Source: Rossellomorea sp. SC111 (GTDB taxonomy: Bacteria > Bacillota > Bacilli > Bacillales > Bacillaceae_B). Taken from it: 64,000 nt of DNA. Below are positions 1 through 9,126 of this stretch, one piece after another (position 1 is the first letter of the stretch; the number at the start of each line of letters is the position of its first letter). Below the pieces are notes generated by a model, which worked only from the letters and a program-made list of their open reading frames with translations, searched no databases and was not told the origin of the DNA. The DNA is taken from the NCBI RefSeq assembly GCF_024733565.1, contig NZ_JANIOC010000014.1:44759-108758 (forward strand), given 5' to 3'. The position numbers and the translations under genes are program-made.

Positions 1-1364
1 TGATATCGCGCATACTTTTTGATCACATATAAATTGATCAGGATTGCCACTGCATACCCGATCGTTGTCGCAAGCACAGCACCCTGTGTTTCAAACAGGC
101 GAATGAGCGGGATATTCAGAACAAGCTTCAGAAGCAAGCCGACAAGTAGACTGAAAATCGTGAACTTCTGCTCATCGATTCCTTGAAGAATCGCTGCAGT
201 GACTGCAAATAATGCAAAAAGGATCGCTACAGGTGCATAAGAACGTAAAATCGATGTGCCAAGAGCGTCACTGTGATAGAACAGTGTATACATCGGCTCG
301 GCTAGAAGGGCCAGTCCCAAAGCTGCCGGTACGGTCAGAAACAACAGAATCTGAAAGGTCTGATCAATGTTCCTGCGCATCGTCTTTCGGTCACCACTCG
401 TATAAGACGTTGTAATGAGCGGAATCAGCGTCATGGAGAAAGCTGTCGCCAGTGACACTGGAATGATCACGAGCTTATGCGTGTAGAAGTTCAATACAGC
501 AAAAGCGTGATCCGAGACTTTCGCGTTCCCGATATCAGCCATGGCGGTATTAAACGTGATTTGATCCACCAGTTGAAACAATGGATTGGCGAGACCCACA
601 AAAATGAAGGGAATCGAATAGGCAATGATCTCTTTGTACATCGCTTTTAACGAAATCTCTTCATTCCCCCGGTCCTCTTCAAGGAGTTCATCCAAATGAG
701 GTTTCCGCTTGAACCAATACCAGATCAATGCACCGAGACTTGCAAGCCCCCCTACGAAAGCTGCGAATGTCGCAACGGAAATGGCCGTTGTCACGGTCCC
801 TTCCAGAATGTTCAATACGACATAAATCCCGCCAAGGAGGAAGACGATCCGGACGATTTGTTCAATCACCTGGGAAACCGCCGTCGGCCCCATGGATTGA
901 TGCCCCTGGAAGAATCCCCGGATCAGACTCATGAACGGAATGATGATCAAGGCAAAGCTCACGGCCCGGATGACGGTGGTTACCTGAGCGACCGAAATGA
1001 CCTGCTCATCGCTTTTAATTGTCATTTCTGCGAAAATCGGTGCGAACGCATACATGATGAGGAAGGAAACGATCCCAGTCAAAGTCATGAGCAAGAGACC
1101 GGATTTGAATAATTTCCTCCCTACGGCATATTCCCCGATGGCATTATATTTTGAAACGAATTTTGAAACGGCCAGTGGCACTCCTGCTGTCGCTACTGTC
1201 AGAAAGATCGTATAAGGTACATATCCATATTGATAAAGGGATGCCCCTTCTTCATGACCTTTTAACAAATCATCAAACGGTATAACATAAAAAAGACCCA
1301 AAAACTTCGAAATAAAGGTCCCCAACGTTAAGATAAACGTTCCTCTTATTAATTTAGATGACAT
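1..1364 (-). CDS. ytgP: YtgP/MurJ-like polysaccharide/lipid II flippase (3' end cut by window)
   Basis: The reverse strand reads an open frame from an ATG at 1364 (start MSSKLIRGTFILTLG, preceded by a GAGAGGG SD) to the window edge, about 454 residues with no stop. The protein is a string of hydrophobic helices separated by short charged loops (for example around FFQGHQSM and FKRKPHLDELL), the pattern of MOP-superfamily (MATE-like) flippases. Such proteins in Bacillus (YtgP, renamed MurJ) move the peptidoglycan precursor lipid II across the membrane. The neighbour ytfP, divergent and 197 bases away, is also its neighbour in B. subtilis, which supports the name. The last roughly 80-90 residues expected for the family lie outside the window. 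A capsule or O-antigen flippase is the alternative. Confidence 0.85.
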   Translation of the reverse strand, partial: MSSKLIRGTFILTLGTFISKFLGLFYVIPFDDLLKGHEEGASLYQYGYVPYTIFLTVATAGVPLAVSKFVSKYNAIGEYAVGRKLFKSGLLLMTLTGIVSFLIMYAFAPIFAEMTIKSDEQVISVAQVTTVIRAVSFALIIIPFMSLIRGFFQGHQSMGPTAVSQVIEQIVRIVFLLGGIYVVLNILEGTVTTAISVATFAAFVGGLASLGALIWYWFKRKPHLDELLEEDRGNEEISLKAMYKEIIAYSIPFIFVGLANPLFQLVDQITFNTAMADIGNAKVSDHAFAVLNFYTHKLVIIPVSLATAFSMTLIPLITTSYTSGDRKTMRRNIDQTFQILLFLTVPAALGLALLAEPMYTLFYHSDALGTSILRSYAPVAILFALFAVTAAILQGIDEQKFTIFSLLVGLLLKLVLNIPLIRLFETQGAVLATTIGYAVAILINLYVIKKYARY

Positions 1365-1561
1365 AGTATCCCTCTCTATATATCTTGTTGCCCGTTAAAC
1401 AAACAAAATAAATATAAACTTAGAAATTTACACACTATCAGTAGTTTACTACTGTACGAATCGAATGACAATTTTTTTCGAATGTTGTATTTAAAACACA
1501 TCCCATTTAAAATAAGGTGAAACTTCTTTTCTAAAGCGAATATTAAAAGTTGGTGGAAAAA

Positions 1562-2824
1562 ATGGTAAAGAAATACGATGTCATCATCATAGGCGGGGGA
1601 CCATCGGGCTTGATGGCCAGTATCGCAGCCGGGGAAAACGGCGCGAAAGTCCTCCTTGTAGATAAAGGAACAAAGCTTGGAAGAAAGCTTGCGATTTCAG
1701 GAGGCGGCCGCTGCAATGTGACCAACAGGCTTCCTGTAGAGGAAATCATCAAGCATATCCCCGGGAACGGGCGTTTTCTATACAGCGCATTTTCGGAGTT
1801 TAATAATGAAGATATCATTTCCTTCTTTGAAAACCTGGGAATCAGGTTGAAAGAAGAAGATCATGGGCGGATGTTCCCTGTATCGAACAGGGCGATGGAT
1901 GTAGTCGAAGCCTTACTGACACGCATGAAGGAATTGAATGTCGACACCCGGACAAGTACTAGTGTGGAAGAGGTTCTGTACGAGGGTGGCAAGACGGTGG
2001 GCATCCTCTTAAAAGACGGGGAAACCATCGTCTCAAACGCTGTCGTCATTGCCGTCGGCGGCAAGTCCGTCCCTCACACCGGATCAACAGGTGACGGGTA
2101 TCCATGGGCAACAAAAGCCGGGCATACAATCACGGACCTGTTCCCGACTGAGGTTCCCCTTACGTCGGACGAACCATTCGTGAAAAAGAAAGAGCTTCAA
2201 GGCCTTTCTTTGCGAAGCGTCGATTTAAGTGTATTAAATCCTAAGGGTAAGAAAATCGTGACGCATAAAATGGACATGATCTTCACTCATCTCGGCATTT
2301 CCGGTCCGGCTGTTCTCCGCTGCAGCCAATACGTCGTAAAGGCAATGAAGAAATGGAACCTGACACATGTTGCCATGCAGATCGACTCCATGCCCGATCA
2401 AAATGAAGAGCAGCTATTCCAATCCCTGCATAAACAGGTGAAGGACGAAGGAAAGAAAGCGGCGAAAAATATCTTCAAAGGCCTTGTCCCTGAACGGTAC
2501 CTTCTATTTTTACTGGACCTGGCAGAAATCGATCATGACGAAAAAGGGGATCACATCTCCTCAGAGAAGATCCGTCATTTTGCAAAGCTCTTAAAACAAT
2601 TCACCTTCAATGTGAACGGCACACTATCCATTGATAAAGCCTTTGTAACCGGCGGAGGGGTTTCCATCAAAGAAATCGAACCGAAAACGATGGCTTCGAA
2701 AAAGATGGACGGCCTCTTCTTCTGCGGGGAAGTGCTTGATATCCACGGATACACTGGTGGCTACAATATCACCTCTGCCCTGGTTACCGGCCGGCTTGCG
2801 GGGCTTAATGCCGCAAAGGTGTGA
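1562..2824 (+). CDS. ytfP: NAD(P)/FAD-dependent oxidoreductase, HI0933/BaiN family (YtfP)
   Basis: A 420-residue flavoprotein. The N-terminus has the FAD-binding dinucleotide motif [14 protein letters not shown], followed by [17 protein letters not shown], a signature of the HI0933-like family; near the C-terminus [19 protein letters not shown] is the second family motif. I chose the ATG at 1562 because GGTGGA lies just upstream and the length then equals that of B. subtilis YtfP; an in-frame TTG at 1550 would add four residues. The cytosolic substrate is not established for YtfP. It is a single gene divergent from ytgP, ending in a strong hairpin terminator. Confidence 0.9.
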   Translation: MVKKYDVIIIGGGPSGLMASIAAGENGAKVLLVDKGTKLGRKLAISGGGRCNVTNRLPVEEIIKHIPGNGRFLYSAFSEFNNEDIISFFENLGIRLKEEDHGRMFPVSNRAMDVVEALLTRMKELNVDTRTSTSVEEVLYEGGKTVGILLKDGETIVSNAVVIAVGGKSVPHTGSTGDGYPWATKAGHTITDLFPTEVPLTSDEPFVKKKELQGLSLRSVDLSVLNPKGKKIVTHKMDMIFTHLGISGPAVLRCSQYVVKAMKKWNLTHVAMQIDSMPDQNEEQLFQSLHKQVKDEGKKAAKNIFKGLVPERYLLFLLDLAEIDHDEKGDHISSEKIRHFAKLLKQFTFNVNGTLSIDKAFVTGGGVSIKEIEPKTMASKKMDGLFFCGEVLDIHGYTGGYNITSALVTGRLAGLNAAKV

Positions 2825-2834
2825 GTAAAAAAAG

Positions 2835-2876
2835 AAAGGTTGATCTCATCTGCATTTGCAGTGGATCAACCTTTTT
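2835..2876. terminator. Bidirectional terminator between ytfP and cse60
   Basis: An 11-bp stem AAAGGTTGATC/GATCAACCTTT is followed by T-rich sequence on both strands. It lies between the convergent ytfP and cse60 and touches the cse60 stop codon. Confidence 0.85.
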
Positions 2877-3057
2877 ATTTTCTGTACACGACCATGGCCG
2901 AGAAGCAATAGATCTGGTCCTCCACTTCCTCTGACATCGCAGCCACATGATATTTAATATCGACAATCTTTTTATCATCCATTTTACTGAGAAAATGGTT
3001 CATATCTTTCTCTAAATCTTTTTCATGTTCATAATCGAATACTCTCACCTGGATCAT
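2875..3057 (-). CDS. cse60: Sporulation protein Cse60 family
   Basis: A 60-residue protein starting MIQVRVFDYEHEKDLEKD, preceded by a strong SD (GGGAGGGGATTCC before ATG). The sequence and length resemble the small Bacillus protein Cse60 (YteV), a sigma-E controlled sporulation protein of unknown biochemical role that in B. subtilis lies in the same chromosomal area. There are no membrane segments or metal ligands. It is a single gene convergent with ytfP. The family call rests on recalled similarity and the sporulation role is inferred from the family. Confidence 0.75.
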   Translation of the reverse strand: MIQVRVFDYEHEKDLEKDMNHFLSKMDDKKIVDIKYHVAAMSEEVEDQIYCFSAMVVYRK

Positions 3058-3189
3058 GGAATCCCCTCCCGGATTGTTTTGGTATTAGTATTGTCAGAAT
3101 ATTTCATTTTTAAACAATTGAGGTAGGGGTTTTTTAAATTGGATGGAGTGATGCGTGTGGTTGTGGCGGTATGTGTGGTGTTTATTGGA

Positions 3190-3283
3190 GTTCGCTGATT
3201 ATTTGAGATTTCGCCGATATATTTTTGATTTCGCCGATAAAATGAATTTTGCGCTGATATATTTCCGATTTCGCTGATAAATC
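3190..3283. repeat. Imperfect tandem array of five ~19-bp TTTCGCYGATAWAT units
   Basis: Within the gene-free stretch 3058-3399, five imperfect copies of a unit close to GATTTCGCCGATATATTT follow each other with a period of 19-20 bases (cores near 3191, 3210, 3229, 3250, 3269). The array can be read as an open frame on the reverse strand, but the predicted peptide is just the repeat translated and has no credible SD, so I treat it as non-coding. The rest of 3060-3190 is T/G-rich and featureless. Confidence 0.7.
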
Positions 3284-3349
3284 CTTTTCCATTCCAAATC
3301 CAGCTCTCTAGTGTAGTCACTTTCTACCTGTTTTCTATTAAACACACGA

Positions 3350-3385
3350 AAAAAGCACACCCCTTTTTTAAAAAAGAATGTGCTT
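3350..3385 (-). terminator. Terminator after the rhodanese gene
   Basis: AAGCACA and TGTGCTT pair around a loop containing A and T runs; on the reverse strand the stem is followed by TTTTTT. It lies 15 bases past the stop of the rhodanese gene. Confidence 0.7.
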
Positions 3386-3399
3386 CCCCCTTAAATCTC

Positions 3400-3714
3400 C
3401 TATTCCTTCGCTGCAGTCTCTCCTGCCCAGTTCATCATGCCGCCTTCCATGTTCACCACTTTATACCCCTGATCCTGCATATAGTGGGCTACATTTCCGC
3501 TGCGATTTCCGGAACGGCAGATAAAGATATACTCCTTATCTTTATCGAATTGATCAAGTGACTCAGGGATTTCTCCCATCTTGATATGCTTCGCTCCTGG
3601 AATCATACCTTCTTCCACTTCTTCATCCTCTCGAACATCCACTAGTAGTAGATCCTCACCGTTCTTCAACTTCTTCTCTAACTCATCTGTTGTAATCGTC
3701 TTAATACTATCCAT
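3400..3714 (-). CDS. ytwF: Rhodanese-like domain protein (YtwF)
   Basis: A 104-residue single-domain rhodanese. It has the CH2A-type LLVDVREDEEVEEGMIPGAKH and the active-site loop CRSGNRS, whose cysteine would carry the persulfide during sulfur transfer. The ATG at 3714 has AAAGGATG eight bases upstream; a TTG two codons earlier is less well placed. B. subtilis YtwF lies in the same neighbourhood and is about the same size. The physiological sulfur donor and acceptor are unknown. It is a monocistronic cytosolic protein transcribed in the same direction as leuS upstream of it, and the two are separated by a hairpin. Confidence 0.85.
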   Translation of the reverse strand: MDSIKTITTDELEKKLKNGEDLLLVDVREDEEVEEGMIPGAKHIKMGEIPESLDQFDKDKEYIFICRSGNRSGNVAHYMQDQGYKVVNMEGGMMNWAGETAAKE

Positions 3715-3802
3715 ATTCAAAACATCCTTTCAAAATTCATTTAACCATTCACCAAGATTATACCAAAGCACGTCCCCAGAACAAAAACATCAGATCCAAA
3801 TA

Positions 3803-3879
3803 GAGGGACGGACCTCAACGAAATGCTGATTTAAAGCGATTTCCGCTTCAAAACAGGCCCATTTCGAGGTCCGTCCCTC
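3803..3879. repeat. GGGACGGACCT palindromic repeat, copy 1 (with 35-base loop)
   Basis: The arms GAGGGACGGACCTC and GAGGTCCGTCCCTC, extended by CGAAATG/CATTTCG, flank a loop that itself folds (AAGCG/CGCTT). It sits eight bases after the leuS stop codon and probably serves as its terminator or 3'-end stabiliser. Three shorter copies occur elsewhere in this window. Confidence 0.8.
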
Positions 3880-3886
3880 ACGATTA

Positions 3887-6301
3887 TCAGTTGGCTACGA
3901 TGTTGACTAGTTTGCCTGGTACGGCGATGATTTTGCGGATGGTTTTGCCATCGATTTGTGTTTTGATTTCATCGTTTTCCATGGCTGTTTTTTCCAGGTC
4001 ATCTTTGGTCATATCGCGTGGGATCATGACTTTGGCTTTCACTTTTCCGTTCACTTGAAGGACGATTTCGACTTCGTTGTCGACTAGCTTCGATTCATCG
4101 AATGTCGGCCATGCTTCGTAGGAAATCGTTCCTTCATGACCAAGCTTGCTCCAAAGTTCCTCTGTCATATGAGGAGCAATCGGTGACAGAAGCTTGATGA
4201 ATCCTTCTACATAGTTCTTCGGAAGCGTATCTGCTTTATAGGCATCATTGATGAACACCATCAGCTGGGAAATCCCTGTGTTGAAACGAAGACCTTCGTA
4301 GTCCTCTGTGACTTTCTTAACGGTCTGGTTATACGTTTTGTCCAGGTCGCTGTTCTTTGCGTCCTTCACTTTAGAGGAAAGCGTGCCATCGTCTTCCACA
4401 AGCAGGCGCCATACACGGTCAAGGAAGCGACGGGCTCCATCTAAACCGTTTGTGCTCCAGGCAATGGACGCTTCCAGTGGTCCCATGAACATTTCGTAAA
4501 GGCGAAGGGTATCGGCACCGTGAGATTCCACAACCTCATCGGGATTCACGACGTTCCCTTTCGATTTACTCATTTTTTCATTGTTTTCCCCCAGGATCAT
4601 TCCTTGGTTGAACAGCTTTTGGAAAGGCTCTTTCGTTGGAACTACGCCGATATCATATAGGAACTTATGCCAGAAACGTGCATATAGCAAGTGGAGGACC
4701 GCATGCTCGGCTCCTCCGATATACGTATCGACCGGAAGCCACTCCTGCATTTTCTTCGCATCGGCAAGTGCATCTTCGTTATGTGGATCGATATAGCGGA
4801 TGTAGTACCAGCAGCTTCCCGCCCACTGCGGCATCGTGTTTGTTTCACGGCGGCCTTTTTTACCTGTTTCAGGATCTTCGACGTTCACCCATTCACTGAT
4901 ATTTGCAAGCGGGGATTCACCTGTACCGGACGGTTTGATTTCCGTCGTCTTCGGAAGAACAAGCGGCAGCTCACTCTCAGGGACAGTCGTTGTCGTACCG
5001 TCTTCCCAGTGAATGACTGGAATCGGCTCACCCCAATAACGCTGGCGGCTGAATAGCCAGTCGCGAAGGCGATACGTAATTTTCTTCGTTCCGATATTTT
5101 TCTCTTCCAACCAGGAAATGGCTTTAGCGATCGCTTCTTCCTTACCCAGTCCGTCAAGGAAACCGGAATTCACGTGATCTCCGTCACCTGTGTACGCTTC
5201 TTTCTCAACGTTACCTCCAGCGACCACTTCCACGATGGAAAGATCGAATTCTTTCGCAAATTCATAATCCCTTTCATCATGGGCAGGGACGGCCATAATC
5301 GCGCCTGAGCCATAGCTCATCAGAACGTAATCGGCGATCCAGATCGGCATTTTCTCGCCGTTTGCCGGGTTAATGGCATAAGCACCTGTGAATACACCGG
5401 TTTTTTCTTTTGCAAGATCGGTACGTTCAAGGTCACTCTTTGATTTGATTTTGTCGATATACTCATTCACTTTGGAACGTTGTTCGTCCGTCGTGATTTT
5501 CGCAACAAACGGGTGCTCTGGGGCAAGAACCGCATAGGTCGCACCGAAGATCGTATCAGGACGGGTCGTGAACACATCGAACGATTCTTCATGACCATCG
5601 ATGGTAAAATTCACTTCTGCTCCTTCAGAGCGTCCGATCCAGTTACGCTGCATATCCTTGATGCTTTCCGGCCAGTCGACCTCCTCAAGGTCTTCAACCA
5701 GACGGTCTGCATAAGCCGTGATCTTCAGCATCCACTGCTTCATCGGACGGCGTTCTACTGGATGCCCTCCGCGTTCACTCTTCCCATCGATGACTTCTTC
5801 ATTGGCAAGGACGGTTCCAAGGGCCGGACACCAGTTCACGGCAACCTCATCCACATAAGCGAGTCCTTTTTCATAAAGCTTCGTGAAGATCCATTGTGTC
5901 CACTTATAGTAGCCCGGATCAGTCGTATTGACTTCGCGGTCCCAATCATACGAGAAACCAAGGGACTTGATTTGACGACGGAACGTATCGATATTTTTTT
6001 GAGTGAATTCTGCCGGATCATTCCCTGTATCAAGGGCATATTGCTCTGCCGGTAAACCGAATGCATCCCAGCCCATCGGATGAAGGACATTGTACCCCTG
6101 CATACGCTTCATGCGGGAAAGGATGTCTGTCGCCGTAAACCCTTCCGGATGACCGACGTGAAGGCCTGCACCTGATGGATACGGGAACATATCCAGTGCA
6201 TAGAAATTGGATTTCCCTTCGTCTTCCGTTGCCTTGAACGTTTTATTCTTTTCCCAATACTGCTGCCATTTCGTCTCAACACTTTTATGATTAAAACTCA
6301 T
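3887..6301 (-). CDS. leuS: Leucyl-tRNA synthetase
   Basis: An 804-residue class I aminoacyl-tRNA synthetase charging tRNA-Leu with leucine in the cytosol. Visible motifs are the HIGH-type [15 protein letters not shown] near residue 40, the CP1 editing domain ([12 protein letters not shown] and AVPAHDERD), and the KMSKS loop KMSKSKGN near residue 575, followed by an anticodon-binding helical domain and a C-terminal [11 protein letters not shown] segment. The length is typical of Bacillus LeuRS. The ATG at 6301 has an AAGGAGGATCTC SD. The gene is controlled by a T-box leader upstream. Confidence 0.98.
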   Translation of the reverse strand: MSFNHKSVETKWQQYWEKNKTFKATEDEGKSNFYALDMFPYPSGAGLHVGHPEGFTATDILSRMKRMQGYNVLHPMGWDAFGLPAEQYALDTGNDPAEFTQKNIDTFRRQIKSLGFSYDWDREVNTTDPGYYKWTQWIFTKLYEKGLAYVDEVAVNWCPALGTVLANEEVIDGKSERGGHPVERRPMKQWMLKITAYADRLVEDLEEVDWPESIKDMQRNWIGRSEGAEVNFTIDGHEESFDVFTTRPDTIFGATYAVLAPEHPFVAKITTDEQRSKVNEYIDKIKSKSDLERTDLAKEKTGVFTGAYAINPANGEKMPIWIADYVLMSYGSGAIMAVPAHDERDYEFAKEFDLSIVEVVAGGNVEKEAYTGDGDHVNSGFLDGLGKEEAIAKAISWLEEKNIGTKKITYRLRDWLFSRQRYWGEPIPVIHWEDGTTTTVPESELPLVLPKTTEIKPSGTGESPLANISEWVNVEDPETGKKGRRETNTMPQWAGSCWYYIRYIDPHNEDALADAKKMQEWLPVDTYIGGAEHAVLHLLYARFWHKFLYDIGVVPTKEPFQKLFNQGMILGENNEKMSKSKGNVVNPDEVVESHGADTLRLYEMFMGPLEASIAWSTNGLDGARRFLDRVWRLLVEDDGTLSSKVKDAKNSDLDKTYNQTVKKVTEDYEGLRFNTGISQLMVFINDAYKADTLPKNYVEGFIKLLSPIAPHMTEELWSKLGHEGTISYEAWPTFDESKLVDNEVEIVLQVNGKVKAKVMIPRDMTKDDLEKTAMENDEIKTQIDGKTIRKIIAVPGKLVNIVAN

Positions 6302-6348
6302 ATTGAGATCCTCCTTTAATTGTCATGTGCTTTTCTTTAAAAAACAAA

Positions 6349-6590
6349 AAAACCCTCATCCCAAATAAATATTTGGGACGAGAGTCTGTATGTACATTCT
6401 CCCGCGGTACCACCCACATTAGTGTACGCGCACTCAGCTTCATTCATCCTTAACGCGGAAAACGGCAAGTCTTACTGTTACTTCACACTTGCAACTCAGC
6501 AGGCGAGTTCATGATGCTTCTGGTTGACTTTCACCACCCGTCAACTCTCTACGACAGAAAACAGTCATTACTACTCCTGATCAACGTTTC
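6349..6590 (-). promoter_or_regulatory. T-box leader of leuS (tRNA-Leu sensing)
   Basis: On the reverse strand the conserved T-box core TGGGTGGTACCGCGGGA (6400-6416) precedes a terminator hairpin CTCGTCCCAAATA/TATTTGGGATGAG with a T run (6349-6384), and a long stem I region lies upstream. A CTC triplet at 6505-6507 within GAACTCGCC is the likely leucine specifier. T-box RNAs bind uncharged tRNA through the specifier and the T-box bulge, which favours the antiterminator, so leuS is induced when leucyl-tRNA is short. The specifier assignment is my inference; the T-box itself is clear. Confidence 0.93.
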
Positions 6591-6710
6591 GATATAAGTA
6601 AACACTATATGTATACACTATTTTAGTGAAAAATATACAGAAGCGCAAGCCTATTGTTGGTTTGCAAGTGAGATTTTAGTCATTTGTTTGAAAGTATAGG
6701 CTAAAATTCG

Positions 6711-6740
6711 AAAAAGAAACGGCCCCCTAAAGGCCGTTTC
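6711..6740 (-). terminator. Terminator of the 3-hydroxybutyrate operon
   Basis: A perfect 9-bp stem GAAACGGCC/GGCCGTTTC with loop CCCTAAA is followed on the reverse strand by TTTTT. It lies 12 bases past the dehydrogenase stop. Confidence 0.88.
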
Positions 6741-6752
6741 TATTCATCCAGT

Positions 6753-7529
6753 TTATTGAACTGTATACCCGCCATCCAAAACAACTGCCTGCCCGGTGAT
6801 CCCTTTTGCTGCATCACTGCACAGGAACATCGTATAGTCGGCAATTTCTTTAACGTCCAGTAATCGTTTCTGGGGCACTAAAGGATAGATGACTTCCTCA
6901 ATCACTCTCTCAAAAGGGACGCTGCGCGTCTTCGCGAGATCTGCCAGTTGATTCCGGACCAAAGGCGTATCCACGTAGCCGGGACAAACAGCATTCACGG
7001 TGATCCCATGATCCGCTGTTTCCAGTGCAGCGACTTTCGTCAAACCGATGACTCCGTGTTTCGCAGAATTATAGGCTGCCTTGCCGGAGAATCCGACCAA
7101 TCCATTAATGGACGCCATGTTGATGATTCTCCCCGATCCCTGCGCCTTCATGTGGGGAAGGGAATGCTTGATCGCCACAAACGGGGCCGTCAGCATGACT
7201 TTTAACAGCAGCTCGAACTTTTCAGTCGGGAACTCTTCGATATGTGATACATGCTGAAGCCCTGCATTGTTGATCAGGACATCGAGCTTCCCGAAATGAT
7301 CCACCGCTTGCCCGATCGCTTCTTTTAGTTCTGATTCCGATGTTACGTCACAGCCCAATCCCAGAACCACATATCCTTCTGCTGTAAGGGATTCTGAAGC
7401 TTCCTGTACAGCTTCTTCCTTCAGATCCGTGAGGACGACTTTCGCCCCTCCGGCGGCAAATTCCCTGCCGATTTGGTAGCCGATGCCCTGGGCTGCCCCA
7501 GTTATGAATACCACTTTATTTTCTACCAT
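6753..7529 (-). CDS. bdh: 3-hydroxybutyrate dehydrogenase (SDR family)
   Basis: A 258-residue classical short-chain dehydrogenase. It has the cofactor motif GAAQGIG near residue 14, NNAG near 90, and catalytic Ser-Tyr-Lys in MASINGLVGF...YNSAK. The downstream sequence CPGYVDTPLV followed by a C-terminal GITGQAVVLDGGYTVQ matches D-3-hydroxybutyrate dehydrogenases, which oxidise 3-hydroxybutyrate to acetoacetate with NAD. The ATG at 7529 has GTGGGGATT upstream and follows the permease stop by four bases, so the two are probably co-translated. The adjacent GntP-type permease and sigma-54 activator fit uptake and use of hydroxybutyrate. The substrate is inferred from family and context. Confidence 0.85.
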   Translation of the reverse strand: MVENKVVFITGAAQGIGYQIGREFAAGGAKVVLTDLKEEAVQEASESLTAEGYVVLGLGCDVTSESELKEAIGQAVDHFGKLDVLINNAGLQHVSHIEEFPTEKFELLLKVMLTAPFVAIKHSLPHMKAQGSGRIINMASINGLVGFSGKAAYNSAKHGVIGLTKVAALETADHGITVNAVCPGYVDTPLVRNQLADLAKTRSVPFERVIEEVIYPLVPQKRLLDVKEIADYTMFLCSDAAKGITGQAVVLDGGYTVQ

Positions 7530-7533
7530 TTTC

Positions 7534-8856
7534 TTAAATCCCCACTCCCAAGCTGAATAATACAATCGCAAGTGCCAATCCTATGAGAGGAACGATGACC
7601 GTCAACGCACCGACAGCGCCATACGCTTCCCCGTGTGATTCATTACAGATCGAGCGGATCGTCGTCACGACGTATCCATTGTGAGGCAGTGAGTCCAGTG
7701 CTCCTGAAGAAATCGCCACTACACGGTGAAGGGCTTCTGGATTCACACCCATATCGACATAGTGCGGTGCAAGGATCGGCAATGCAATCGCCTGACCACC
7801 CGAAGCCGAACCTGTCATACCGGCGATGACACTGACGGCGATGGCTCCTCCAATCAATGGGGAACCAGGAATATTCGTCATGACATCGACTGCTGTCGTA
7901 AAGGCAGGAACCGCTTTGGCCACCCCACCGAACCCGACAACGGCCGCAGTGTTCCCGATGGCGATCAACGCACCGACCGTCCCCTCGGAAACAGCTCCCC
8001 AGAAGCCTTTGAAATACTTACGATTCAATACATAAGCGGAAATGACCCCGCCGAGCAAAGCGATGATCAGAGCCGATTGTTTTAAAGAATCGTGGAATGA
8101 AAATGCCAGGATGAGGACGACCAATAATGGGATCAATCCCATGAACGGATTTGGTAAAGGCCTGCCTTCATCAATGACCGGATCTTCCTCACGTGCGAGG
8201 AATCTCTCTCCTTTTCTCACAGCCTTTGTGATCATCCGCTTTAACCACCAGTATCCAAACACCGCCATGAATACGGCAACGATCAAGCTGACTTCCCAGC
8301 CTGCATAAGGCGTTGTCCCTAAGTATTCGATGGGGATCCAGTTTTGGATCTCCGGAGAGCCGGCTGAGGTCATCGTGAACGTGACCGACCCGAACGCTAA
8401 GGCAGCCGGGATGAAACGGCGTGGCAGATCCGCTTGTTTAAACAGACTCACCGCCATAGGATATACCGAGAAGGCAACAACGAACAGACTGACTCCCCCG
8501 TACGTCAAAACCGCACAGGCAAGCACGATGGCGAACACAGCATATTTCATTCCCAATTTTTCTACTACAAAACGGGAGACGCTGTCTGCGGCACCGCTAT
8601 CCTCCATCACTTTCCCGAACACGGCTCCCAGTAAGAACATCAAATACCAGGCAGCGACAAAGCTTGTGAAACCTGACATATAGTTCGTGACAAGATCCGC
8701 TTCACCTTTTCCCGCCAGCTGCGGAAAAAGTGGCATCCCGCTCAGCACGGCTACAAATAATGCCGAGATGGGCCCAACGATCAGGATATTCATGCCCCTC
8801 ATCGTTAAAAAGATTAATAAAATGAGTCCTCCAATCAAACCGATCATGCTTAACAT
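7534..8856 (-). CDS. GntP-family permease, probably for 3-hydroxybutyrate
   Basis: A 440-residue integral membrane protein with about 12 hydrophobic segments and GntP/citrate-type family features (GGAIAVSVIAGMTGSASGGQ near residue 340 and LPHNGYVVTTI near 395). GntP-family transporters carry gluconate and other hydroxy acids in symport with protons. Being first in an operon with hydroxybutyrate dehydrogenase, as with B. subtilis yxjC and its neighbours, it most likely imports D-3-hydroxybutyrate. The ATG at 8856 has an AAAGGGGGAAA SD. Transcription should start from the sigma-54 promoter about 90 bases upstream. Confidence 0.85.
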   Translation of the reverse strand: MLSMIGLIGGLILLIFLTMRGMNILIVGPISALFVAVLSGMPLFPQLAGKGEADLVTNYMSGFTSFVAAWYLMFLLGAVFGKVMEDSGAADSVSRFVVEKLGMKYAVFAIVLACAVLTYGGVSLFVVAFSVYPMAVSLFKQADLPRRFIPAALAFGSVTFTMTSAGSPEIQNWIPIEYLGTTPYAGWEVSLIVAVFMAVFGYWWLKRMITKAVRKGERFLAREEDPVIDEGRPLPNPFMGLIPLLVVLILAFSFHDSLKQSALIIALLGGVISAYVLNRKYFKGFWGAVSEGTVGALIAIGNTAAVVGFGGVAKAVPAFTTAVDVMTNIPGSPLIGGAIAVSVIAGMTGSASGGQAIALPILAPHYVDMGVNPEALHRVVAISSGALDSLPHNGYVVTTIRSICNESHGEAYGAVGALTVIVPLIGLALAIVLFSLGVGI

Positions 8857-8953
8857 GCTATTTCCCCCTTTGTTTTCTAATAATGATGACGCTTACATTT
8901 TTACCTTGCTTTGTACATGCCCCTTTCCCAAAAATAGGTTCACTGACTAAACA

Positions 8954-8970
8954 TGCAATAATTGTGCCAA
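8954..8970 (-). promoter_or_regulatory. Sigma-54 (-24/-12) promoter of the hydroxybutyrate operon
   Basis: The reverse strand reads TTGGCACAATTATTGCA, an essentially perfect sigma-54 promoter (GG at -24, GC at -12, correct spacing). It lies about 100 bases upstream of the permease start, and the gene for a sigma-54 activator is next door. SigL-dependent transcription is the established use of this element. Confidence 0.9.
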
Positions 8971-9074
8971 CTTTCAGATTACTATTCAAACACTCGTAGA
9001 ACTTTTCAAGATTCCGAAATTCTGGACAAATCCATCTTTCAGTCACGAAATGTTCACCATTCCTCTTACAATAA

Positions 9075-9118
9075 GATAGTCCGGAAACACGGACTGTTTT
9101 CCGCATTTCCGGACTATC
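9075..9118. promoter_or_regulatory. Candidate enhancer (UAS) for the sigma-54 activator
   Basis: A perfect 13-bp inverted repeat GATAGTCCGGAAA/TTTCCGGACTATC surrounds a second, smaller palindrome CGGACTGTTTTCCG. It is centred about 135 bases upstream of the sigma-54 promoter, a usual enhancer distance, and directly follows the activator stop codon. No T run follows the stem on the reverse strand, which makes a pure terminator role less likely. Binding of the neighbouring activator here is inference. Confidence 0.6.
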
Positions 9119-9126
9119 TCATGAGT

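Noticed and set aside
696..1112. 138-codon plus-strand frame opposite ytgP
   Set aside because: It lies wholly antisense to ytgP; composition is unlike a real protein and there is no SD.
3054..3320. Reverse-strand open frame of 88 codons between cse60 and the rhodanese gene
   Set aside because: It reads the tandem TTTCGC repeats, has no SD, and the peptide is repetitive with no family features.
5480..6055. 191-codon open frame on the plus strand opposite leuS
   Set aside because: Antisense to the conserved leuS coding sequence, no SD, no recognisable domain; a by-product of codon composition.
8858..9106. 82-codon reverse frame between the permease and the sigma-54 activator
   Set aside because: It runs through the sigma-54 promoter and the enhancer palindrome, and has no SD; the region is regulatory.
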